From DATDAH01 sp036525535 (GTDB taxonomy: Bacteria; Actinomycetota; Acidimicrobiia; Acidimicrobiales; DATDAH01), in the NCBI GenBank assembly GCA_036525535.1, contig DATDAH010000314.1:1-7877 (forward strand): 7,877 nt of DNA, in the 5' to 3' direction. The position numbers and the translations under genes were made by a program. Shown here in pieces: positions 1 to 5,354 of this stretch. Under the pieces are notes generated by a model, which saw nothing but the letters and a program-made list of their open reading frames with translations, was not told where the DNA came from and did no database searches. Position 1 is the first letter of the stretch. Each line of letters opens with the position of its first letter.

Positions 1-23
1 CCCAATCAGGCGCCAGAACGAGG

Positions 24-39
24 GTGGTCAGACGGCCAC
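24..39. repeat. Imperfect inverted repeat over the left amidohydrolase stop codon
   Basis: GTGGTC (24-29) and GGCCAC (34-39) pair with one mismatch or wobble across AGAC and include the stop at 28-30. It is weaker than the other stop-codon repeats here. Bases 1-27 outside it are too short to assign. Confidence 0.2.
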
Positions 40-1206
40 GCCGAGCAGGGCGACTGCGTTGTCCCGGGCGATCCGCTGGACCTCCTCGGCGGGCAGGCCG
101 GCCAGGGTGTCGGTGACGAACTCGAGGGGCTCACGGGTGCCTTCGGCGTGGGGCCAGTCCGAGCCCAGCAGCAGCCGGTCGGTTCGGAAATCGCCGGCGA
201 TGCTGGGGACGTCGTCCTCCCAGAAGGGGGTCGCCCAGACGTGCTCGCCGAACGTCTCGGACGGATGCTGGGCGAAGTAGCCGGGGTTGCGGTTGGCGGC
301 GTCGGCGAGGCGGTGCAGGAGGTCGGGGATCCACGAGGCGCCGTTCTCCACGCTGGCCAGGCGCAGACCGGGGAAGCGTTCGAAGATGCGGTGGCAGACC
401 GCCGTGGCGTAGAAGTCGGACACGGCCCGGTTCTTGGTCACGACGTTGCGCAGGGGGGAGCGGAACAGCGAGCTCTCGGCGCCGCCGGGCTCCCACATCC
501 CGATGAGGGCGTCATACCCGTCGTTGCCCGCGTGGGTGGCCACGACGACCCGCGACTCGGCCGCCAGGCCCCAGAACGGGTCGTAGGCGGGGTCGAACGG
601 GGAGCGGTGGCCGCCGGGGGCGGGGACGGGCGCGTTGCGCACGTTCACCACGATCGCGCCCCGGTCGAGGACGGCCCGCAGCTCGTCCGCCGCCGCCTCC
701 GGATCGAGCATCTGGATGTAGGGCACGGCGAAGATGCGGCCCTCGTAGCGGTACCCCCAGTCCTCCTCGAGCCAGAGGTTGAACGCGTGGAACGCCTCGG
801 CGGCGGCCTCGGGGTCGTCCCGCAGCGCGTCCTCGACGCCGACGCCGAGGGTCGGGAACAGCAGCGTCGCCCCGACGTGCTGCTGGTCCATCACGGCCAG
901 GCGGGCGGCGGGGTCCCGGTACTCGGGCCGGATCGGCTCGAGCTCGCCGAACGCCTCGACGATCGTCTTCTGCTCGGGGTTCCCCCGGTACCACTCGAAG
1001 AGCGAGCCGGGCTTGGCCACCGGGTCGAAGGTGGGGTTGGCGACGTAGCTGTTCACCTTGCCGCCAATGACCAGCCGGCGGCGACCGTCGATCTCGGCCC
1101 ACCGGACCCCCCGGCTGCGCAGGCGCTTGTCCTGGTACCGGGTGAAGGCGTCCTCGGCCTCGTAGTAGTGGTTGTCGAAGTCGAAGATCGGTGCCATCTC
1201 GGCCAT
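28..1206 (-). CDS. Amidohydrolase_2 family metal-dependent hydrolase/decarboxylase
   Basis: This is a cytoplasmic TIM-barrel protein of about 392 residues in the Amidohydrolase_2 family (PF04909), which includes ACMSD, gamma-resorcylate decarboxylase and pyrone-dicarboxylate lactonase. Members hydrolyse or decarboxylate ring-derived acids using one metal ion. Expected metal-site motifs are in order: an N-terminal strand with D11-N-H13 (DxH instead of the classic HxH), ATHAGN with H225, SVENGASWIP with E287, and GSDWPH with D350 and H353 near the C-terminus. No signal peptide or membrane segment is seen. The frame stays open upstream to about 1464, but that part is low-complexity and lies antisense to the phosphotransferase, so I start at ATG 1206. 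ATG 1197 is a real alternative: a GGAG lies 10 bases before it, while AGGTG lies 4 bases before 1206. The gene is divergent from the phosphotransferase. The family is clear; substrate and reaction are unknown. Confidence 0.92.
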   Translation of the reverse strand: MAEMAPIFDFDNHYYEAEDAFTRYQDKRLRSRGVRWAEIDGRRRLVIGGKVNSYVANPTFDPVAKPGSLFEWYRGNPEQKTIVEAFGELEPIRPEYRDPAARLAVMDQQHVGATLLFPTLGVGVEDALRDDPEAAAEAFHAFNLWLEEDWGYRYEGRIFAVPYIQMLDPEAAADELRAVLDRGAIVVNVRNAPVPAPGGHRSPFDPAYDPFWGLAAESRVVVATHAGNDGYDALIGMWEPGGAESSLFRSPLRNVVTKNRAVSDFYATAVCHRIFERFPGLRLASVENGASWIPDLLHRLADAANRNPGYFAQHPSETFGEHVWATPFWEDDVPSIAGDFRTDRLLLGSDWPHAEGTREPLEFVTDTLAGLPAEEVQRIARDNAVALLGVAV

Positions 1207-1211
1207 GCTCC

Positions 1212-1217
1212 ACCTTA
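1212..1217 (-). promoter_or_regulatory. -10-like box TAAGGT before the left amidohydrolase
   Basis: On the minus strand TAAGGT fits the actinobacterial -10 pattern TANNNT and lies five bases before ATG 1206, close to the spacing seen in leaderless genes. No clear -35 is visible. The same bases contain AGGTG, which could be a ribosome binding site on a longer transcript; both cannot be true for one RNA. The box shares a base with the start codon of the divergent phosphotransferase gene. Confidence 0.35.
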
Positions 1218-2278
1218 TGAACCGCGTCGAGATCCCCGATCGCCCGGAGGCGGTCACCGCCGCCTGGCTGACCGAGGCCCTTGCTCCCTCGCTGCCCGAT
1301 CTCGACGTGACAGGGATCGAGGTCCTCGACCAGCACTCGGGTACGACCGGTCGACTCCGACTCGGCCTCGAGCACGCGCCGGGGCACGACGGCCCCGAGT
1401 CGGTGTTCGTCAAGCTGGCCCCGTTCGACGAGAGCCAGCGGCGTCTGGTCGCGGCCACTGACATGGGCCGCCGGGAGGCCCGGTTCTACGAGGGCCCGGC
1501 GCACGAGGCACCGCTGCGCATCCCGCAGTGCTACTTCGCCGCCCACGGCGAGGACCGGTCCGAGTACGTCATGGTGCTCGAGGACCTGGAGGCGGCGGGG
1601 TGCACGTTCAGCAGCCGCCTCGAAACGGGGGCCGCCGAGCACGGCCGGCAGGTCGTCGAAGCCCTCGCCCGCCTCCACGCCCGGTTCTGGGAGGACCCGC
1701 GCTTCGAGGACGAGCTGGCCTGGGTCCAGCCGGCGATGCGAGGCAGGCGCGGTGCCGAGTTCGTCGGCCAGGCCCTCGAGGTGCTCGGAGACGGACAGCC
1801 GCCGGTGTTCACCGAGCTCGGTGAGCTCTACATCGCCCACGACCAGGCCATCACCGAGCTGTGGGACGACGGCGAGCAGACGCTCATCCATGGCGACACC
1901 CACGCCGGCAACCAGTTCGTCGACGGCGACCGGGTCGGCCTCTACGACTGGGCGGTGATCAGCCGCTCGCCGGGCATCCGCGACGTGGCCATCTACCTCG
2001 GCAACTCGTGCCCCACGGAGGTCCGGCAGGCCGAAGAGGAGGGCTGGGTGCGCTCGTACCGCCTGGCGCTCGTCGACGCCGGCGTGGACGCGCCCACCTT
2101 CGAGACCCTGTGGGACCGCTACCGGCGCTGCGTCCTCTACGCCTGGGTGGCGGCCAGCACGACGGCCGCGATGGGTAGCCGGTGGCAGCCCGTCGAGGTC
2201 GGGATGCTCGGAACGGCGCGAGCCACGCAGGCCTGCGCCGACCTCGACACGCTCGGCGCCTTCCGAGACGTCCTCTGA
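1217..2278 (+). CDS. Phosphotransferase (APH/CHK kinase-like family)
   Basis: This protein of about 353 residues has the aminoglycoside/choline-kinase-like fold (PF01636/EcKinase type) and should transfer phosphate from ATP to a small hydroxylated molecule. Visible landmarks are a glycine/threonine-rich loop HSGTTGRLRL (about residues 40-49), the ATP-binding lysine in VFVKL (K66), an acidic helix residue in REARFYEG (about E87), the hinge-like YVMVLEDL (117-124), the Brenner motif HGDTHAGNQF with H225, D227 and N232, and the metal-binding DW at D244. All key residues are present, so it looks active. Relatives in actinobacteria often lie beside acyl-CoA or xenobiotic catabolism genes, and resistance is only one possible role. 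ATG 1217 starts a natural N-terminus (MNRVEIPDRPEAVTAAWLTE). ATG 1205 and TTG 1172 are in frame but would overlap the divergent amidohydrolase. No good ribosome binding site precedes any of the three. It converges with the SMP-30 gene, 7 bases apart. Confidence 0.92.
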   Translation: MNRVEIPDRPEAVTAAWLTEALAPSLPDLDVTGIEVLDQHSGTTGRLRLGLEHAPGHDGPESVFVKLAPFDESQRRLVAATDMGRREARFYEGPAHEAPLRIPQCYFAAHGEDRSEYVMVLEDLEAAGCTFSSRLETGAAEHGRQVVEALARLHARFWEDPRFEDELAWVQPAMRGRRGAEFVGQALEVLGDGQPPVFTELGELYIAHDQAITELWDDGEQTLIHGDTHAGNQFVDGDRVGLYDWAVISRSPGIRDVAIYLGNSCPTEVRQAEEEGWVRSYRLALVDAGVDAPTFETLWDRYRRCVLYAWVAASTTAAMGSRWQPVEVGMLGTARATQACADLDTLGAFRDVL

Positions 2279-2289
2279 CCCAGGGTCAG
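2275..2289. terminator. Palindrome holding both convergent stop codons (phosphotransferase/SMP-30)
   Basis: CTGACCC-A-GGGTCAG is a perfect 7-bp inverted repeat with one central base, foldable as a 6-bp stem with a 3-base loop. It contains the phosphotransferase TGA (2276-2278) and, on the other strand, the SMP-30 TGA (2286-2288). Its position suggests a shared two-way terminator, but there is no T-tract on either side, so it is not a classical intrinsic terminator. Confidence 0.4.
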
Positions 2290-3134
2290 GGCCAACCCGC
2301 GCCCGGGACGTCGACCTCGACGGCCTCGACCTTGCCGAGGCCCTTGCCCGCGCAGAGGGCCTCGCCGAAGGCCGGCGCCGTCACCAGATGGAGGGTCCGC
2401 CGCTGAGGTCCGCCGAGCGCGCAGGCGAAGACGGGCTGGCTGGCCACGACGTGGTCGAGGACCTCACCTCCCTCAGCCAGCCGAAAGCACCCGCCGCCGA
2501 AGGCGTCGGCCATCCAGATCGCCCCCTCGGCGTCGAGCGCGCAACCATCCGGGCCCCGGTCGGGTACCTCGGCCCAGACCCGGCGGTCGGCGAGCGTCCC
2601 GTCGTCCCGGATCGCGAACGCCGTGTAACGCCCGCCCATCGACTCGCCCACGATCAGGGTGCCGCCGTCCGGCGTGACGACCGCGCCGTTCGGGAACCGG
2701 AGCTCGACGGCCGCGACCACGGCGGTGCCGTCGGGCCGCACCAGGGCCAGGTCGGCCGCCCTCGGTCCCTCGCCGGCGTCCGTGTCGAAGCCGAAGTTGC
2801 CCACGTAGGCGTTGCCCCGTCCGTCCACAACCATGTCGTTCGCCTGTCCGGTGGCGATGGCCGACAGGTCGGCGTGGAGGTGGACCTCCCCGTCGCCATC
2901 GACGCGTCGCACCTGTCGTGTCGTCATGGCGACCACGAGCAGGTCACCGGTCGGGAGCCACCCCAGGCCACTGGGCTGGTCGTCCAGCTCCAGCTCGACC
3001 CGCGCCTCGCCCGTCGGGCCGAACGACAGCACCCGGTGGGCGAAGAAGTCCGACACCCAGAGCCGGCCGTCATGCCACCGAGGCCCCTCCCCGAAGTCCA
3101 GGCCCTCGTAGAGGACCTCGATGCCGGCGTTCAC
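2286..3134 (-). CDS. SMP-30/gluconolactonase/LRE family protein
   Basis: This is a single six-bladed beta-propeller of 282 residues, the usual length for the SMP-30/gluconolactonase family (PF08450). Members hydrolyse sugar or other lactones with one divalent cation. The metal and substrate residues can be matched: E16 in GEGPRW, N99 in QANDMVVDGRGNAYVG, N149 in FPNGAVVTPDG, and D196 in GPDGCALDAEG. Several blades carry the (V/T)PDG or DGRGN turn typical of the fold. There is no signal peptide, so it is probably cytoplasmic. The reading frame runs far upstream, but the region before 3134 overlaps the amidohydrolase, so I use GTG 3134, 11 bases after the amidohydrolase stop. That start gives a natural N-terminus (NAGIEVLYEGLDFGEGPRW), although no strong Shine-Dalgarno is present. 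It should be the second gene of an operon with the amidohydrolase, which suggests consecutive or related reactions. The substrate is unknown. Confidence 0.9.
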   Translation of the reverse strand: MNAGIEVLYEGLDFGEGPRWHDGRLWVSDFFAHRVLSFGPTGEARVELELDDQPSGLGWLPTGDLLVVAMTTRQVRRVDGDGEVHLHADLSAIATGQANDMVVDGRGNAYVGNFGFDTDAGEGPRAADLALVRPDGTAVVAAVELRFPNGAVVTPDGGTLIVGESMGGRYTAFAIRDDGTLADRRVWAEVPDRGPDGCALDAEGAIWMADAFGGGCFRLAEGGEVLDHVVASQPVFACALGGPQRRTLHLVTAPAFGEALCAGKGLGKVEAVEVDVPGAGWP

Positions 3135-3141
3135 CGACGGG

Positions 3142-3154
3142 GTGCTCAGAGCAC
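3142..3154. repeat. Palindrome over the second amidohydrolase stop codon
   Basis: GTGCTC-A-GAGCAC is a perfect 6-bp inverted repeat around one central base and contains the amidohydrolase stop (3146-3148). It sits just before the SMP-30 start inside the presumed operon, so full termination is unlikely. It could form a small 4-bp stem with a 5-base loop in the mRNA, or be chance. Confidence 0.3.
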
Positions 3155-4423
3155 GCCGAAGCCGGCCGCCTCGTTCTGCTTCTTCCAGTCGGCTCGGGAC
3201 ATCCGGGTGACGTCGACGTGGGCCTCGTCGGCCAGGGCGCGAAGGGCGCCGACCGTGGCGTCCTCCTTCGCGGTGTGGGCGAAGGGGTCCCAGTCGAAGA
3301 AGCGGCAGGCGTTCTCCCACGTGATCTTGTGGATCTCGTCGTCGGTGCAGCCGGCGTCCTGGAGCTCCTTCCAGGCGAACTCGGGCGACTCCGGCCACGT
3401 CGTGTCGGTGTGCGGGTAGTCGCACTCCCAGGCGATGATGTCCAGGCCGATCCGGTCCCGCAGCAGCAGGCCGGAAGGATCGGTGATGAAGCAGGCCAGG
3501 ATGTGCTCGCGGAACACTTCGGACGGCAGCTTGCCCCCGAAGTCGTCGCCGTCGTGCAGCCACTTCTGGTTCTCGAAGTGGCGGTCGATGCGGTCGAAGT
3601 AGAAGGGGATCCAGCCGATGCCCCCCTCGGACAGCGCCACCTTGAGGTCAGGGAACTTCCGGAGCGTCGGTCCGAACAGCAGGTCCTGGGCCGTGATGGC
3701 GCTGATCTGGCAGGCCAGCACCATGAGGTGGTCGACCGGTGCCTCCTTGGGACGCTGGATCACCTCGAAGCCGGCCCCGATGTGCAGCGACAGGATCATG
3801 TTCTCGTCGCACAGGGCCTGCATCATCGGGTCCCAGTACCCGGACAGGAAGCTCGGGAACCCCTGCACGTGCGGCGTCTCGAGGAAGCTGATGGAACGGC
3901 AACCCTTCTTCGCCAGCCGGTGCACCTCCTCGACGGCGAGGTCGATGTCCCACATCGGGACGAGGCCGAGGGGGATGAACCGGCCCGGATAGCTGCCGGC
4001 CCACTCCTCGATGGCCCAGTCGTTGTAGGCCCGCAGCATGACGAGGGCGATCTCCTTGTCGCCGGCCTCGGTGAAGGTCCGGGCGTTGAAGCCGGCCATG
4101 GTCGGGAAGTTCATCGACGCCAGGATCCCGTTGGCGTTCATGTCCTTGACCCGCTCGTGCACGTCGAAGCAGCCGGGTCGGAGCTCGCTGTAGGCACCGG
4201 GGTTGAAGCCCCACTCCTCGCGGGGCCAACCCACGGTCGCGGCCATGCCGAACGGGGTGGAGGTCTTCTCCCCCTGGAACTCCCACTCGTCGACGCCGGC
4301 CTCGTTGCGGACGACCTTGGGCACGACGTCCTTCCACTTCGCGGGGACGTGGTGGTCGTACATGTCGGGGGGCTCGACCATGTGGTCGTCGATGCTCACC
4401 AGGATCATGTCGTCCATCTGCAT
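3146..4423 (-). CDS. Amidohydrolase_2 family protein, second copy
   Basis: This 425-residue protein belongs to PF04909 but is only distantly similar to the amidohydrolase at the left end, so it is not a recent duplicate. Metal-site motifs run in order: SIDDHMVEPPD (D12, H14, E17), LSLHIGAG (H213), ALSEGGIGWIPFYFDRIDRH (E266), and WECDYPHTDTTWP (D335, H338). The pattern EGGIGWIPF followed by a late DYPH is typical of a large actinobacterial group of uncharacterised amidohydrolases. The protein is soluble with no signal peptide. ATG 4423 is chosen because a GAGG lies 9 bases upstream and the frame before it reads into sequence antisense to the thioesterase gene. In-frame ATGs at 4417 and 4408 are possible. 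It probably leads an operon with the SMP-30 protein, 11 bases downstream, and is divergent from the thioesterase across 39 bases. Hydrolase, lactonase and decarboxylase activities are all possible. Confidence 0.93.
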   Translation of the reverse strand: MQMDDMILVSIDDHMVEPPDMYDHHVPAKWKDVVPKVVRNEAGVDEWEFQGEKTSTPFGMAATVGWPREEWGFNPGAYSELRPGCFDVHERVKDMNANGILASMNFPTMAGFNARTFTEAGDKEIALVMLRAYNDWAIEEWAGSYPGRFIPLGLVPMWDIDLAVEEVHRLAKKGCRSISFLETPHVQGFPSFLSGYWDPMMQALCDENMILSLHIGAGFEVIQRPKEAPVDHLMVLACQISAITAQDLLFGPTLRKFPDLKVALSEGGIGWIPFYFDRIDRHFENQKWLHDGDDFGGKLPSEVFREHILACFITDPSGLLLRDRIGLDIIAWECDYPHTDTTWPESPEFAWKELQDAGCTDDEIHKITWENACRFFDWDPFAHTAKEDATVGALRALADEAHVDVTRMSRADWKKQNEAAGFGVL

Positions 4424-4432
4424 GGGTCCCAG

Positions 4433-4436
4433 CCTC
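4433..4436 (-). promoter_or_regulatory. Ribosome binding site GAGG for the second amidohydrolase
   Basis: GAGG on the minus strand lies nine bases before ATG 4423 and is the main reason for choosing this start over ATG 4417 or 4408. It implies a 5' leader on the amidohydrolase/SMP-30 transcript, unlike the divergent thioesterase. Confidence 0.45.
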
Positions 4437-4440
4437 GCGC

Positions 4441-4457
4441 GACCCCGGTTTAGGGTC
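4441..4457. promoter_or_regulatory. Operator-like inverted repeat GACCC-N7-GGGTC in divergent gap
   Basis: GACCC (4441-4445) and GGGTC (4453-4457) form a perfect 5-bp inverted repeat that overlaps the thioesterase -10 box. A third GGGTC copy lies at 4424-4428, directly beside the amidohydrolase start. Three copies within 34 bases of a 39-base divergent gap suggest a regulator site controlling both directions. No regulator gene is present in the window, and such short GC-rich words can recur by chance. Confidence 0.3.
4451..4456 (+). promoter_or_regulatory. -10 box TAGGGT for a leaderless thioesterase transcript
   Basis: TAGGGT matches TANNNT and is followed by exactly six bases before ATG 4463, the position expected if transcription starts at the A of the start codon. 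No -35 consensus lies 17 bases upstream, which is common for this promoter class. The AGGG inside the box could instead act as a weak ribosome binding site seven bases from the ATG. Confidence 0.5.
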
Positions 4458-4462
4458 CACCT

Positions 4463-5248
4463 ATGGCGGAGGCTCTCTTCCGGCCCGACGGGCCGACGAC
4501 GTTCGTGCCGACCTCCGCGGCAGTCGGTCCGTGGGACCAGGGCATCGTCCACGGCGCCGCGGTCGGCGCCCTCTTCGCCGGCCGGCTGGCGCCCGCCGGG
4601 TTCACGCCCGCCCGCTTGGCCATCGAGTTCCTGACCGCGGTCCCCATGGCCCCGTTGACCCTCGACTGCAGCGAGCCCCGCGGGGGTCGGCGGGTGCAAC
4701 GCCAGGAGGCCGTGCTGTCCTGCGACAGTCGCGAGGTGGCCGCGGCCCGGTCGGTCCTCGTCCGCCAGGGCGAGCTCGACCTCCCCGAGAAGACCCGCGA
4801 CCACCCCAGCCCGTTCGACCCGGCGGAGGCGCCTGCCCTCGACGAGCCCAACCGGGACGCAGCCAAGGCCGTGGGTTGGGACAGCTTCGACAGCACCAGC
4901 CTGATCTGGGCGCCGACGCGGGTCGAGGGCGATCGTCGGATCCACGCCTGGATCCGCCTCGCCGTCCCCGTCGTCGAGGGCACCGATGTCCGCGGCGTCG
5001 AGCTCGCCGTCGTCGCCGCCGACTACGCCCAAGCCGCCGTCAACCGCCAGCTCTCCATGGGTGACTGGTCGTTTCGCAACGCCGAGCAGACACTGCACCT
5101 CTCCCGGGAACCCGTCGGCCCGTGGATCGGCATGCGCTGCGAGAGCGTGGTGCAGCCCGTCGGGGCGGGCTTCAACGCGGCCGACCTCTTCGACACCGAC
5201 GGTCGAGTCGGCCGCTCGGCCGCCGCCCTCGTCGTCGAGCACCGCTGA
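4463..5248 (+). CDS. Thioesterase family protein (TesB-like double hotdog, acyl-CoA thioesterase)
   Basis: This 261-residue cytoplasmic protein has the layout of the acyl-CoA thioesterase-like family (4HBT_3/TesB-like), with two fused hotdog domains. The N-terminal hotdog has GPWDQGIVHGAAVGALFAGRL (about residues 22-41), matching the usual GPWxxxxQHGG helix, with V replacing Q before H30. It is followed by LAIEFLTAVP. The C-terminal hotdog has ADYAQ (D187, where the family places a catalytic-region Asp), then LHLSREPVGPWIGMRCESVV and a final LFDTDGRVGRSAAALVV strand. Its role would be hydrolysis of a CoA thioester, releasing CoA during breakdown of a carbon source. ATG 4463 is supported by a TAGGGT box six bases upstream, placed as for a leaderless transcript. 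It is divergent from the amidohydrolase/SMP-30 operon and points toward the RCC1 gene, but a 106-base gap containing an inverted repeat and a -10-like box separates them. Confidence 0.87.
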   Translation: MAEALFRPDGPTTFVPTSAAVGPWDQGIVHGAAVGALFAGRLAPAGFTPARLAIEFLTAVPMAPLTLDCSEPRGGRRVQRQEAVLSCDSREVAAARSVLVRQGELDLPEKTRDHPSPFDPAEAPALDEPNRDAAKAVGWDSFDSTSLIWAPTRVEGDRRIHAWIRLAVPVVEGTDVRGVELAVVAADYAQAAVNRQLSMGDWSFRNAEQTLHLSREPVGPWIGMRCESVVQPVGAGFNAADLFDTDGRVGRSAAALVVEHR

Positions 5249-5259
5249 CGAGCGTCAGC
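5244..5259. terminator. Inverted repeat over the thioesterase stop codon
   Basis: GCTGACG-AG-CGTCAGC is a perfect 7-bp inverted repeat that includes the thioesterase TGA (5246-5248). As RNA it would form a 6-bp GC-rich stem with a 4-base loop. There is no T-tract. It lies directly before the possible RCC1 -10 box (5265-5270), so it could be a terminator, an operator covering the -35 region, or both. Confidence 0.4.
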
Positions 5260-5264
5260 CCGGG

Positions 5265-5270
5265 TACGTT
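5265..5270 (+). promoter_or_regulatory. Possible -10 box TACGTT upstream of the RCC1 gene
   Basis: TACGTT fits TANNNT in the only sizeable intergenic gap, six bases after the inverted repeat that ends the thioesterase gene. Transcription would start near 5277, leaving a leader of roughly 78 bases before ATG 5355. A second weak candidate is TTGCGA (5280-5285) with GACACT (5303-5308), separated by 17 bases. This favours separate transcription of the RCC1 gene. Confidence 0.35.
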
Positions 5271-5354
5271 CGACCCCCATTGCGAACCGGTCGGGAGAGG
5301 CAGACACTGGGTCGAGGCTCGGTGGTCGCCGTGGCCCCAGGGGGTGCAGGGAAC

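Noticed and set aside
148..1461. Long open frame (437 codons) on the plus strand opposite the left amidohydrolase
   Set aside because: Its product is rich in R, G, V and E with no domain motif, and it is antisense to a clear enzyme gene. Long antisense frames are expected at this GC content.
1217..2278. Antibiotic-resistance aminoglycoside phosphotransferase
   Set aside because: Only the general kinase fold and catalytic motifs are visible; context is catabolic and nothing identifies an antibiotic substrate.
3135..3563. N-terminal extension of the SMP-30 frame to 425 residues
   Set aside because: It is arginine-rich, overlaps the amidohydrolase in another frame, and the family's usual length and first blade begin at 3134.
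4424..5242. N-terminal extension of the second amidohydrolase frame to about 698 residues
   Set aside because: The extra part is antisense to the thioesterase, has no family similarity, and the natural start with a ribosome site is at 4423.
4986..5354. Upstream extension of the RCC1 frame
   Set aside because: It overlaps the thioesterase in another frame and would bury the signal peptide inside the protein.
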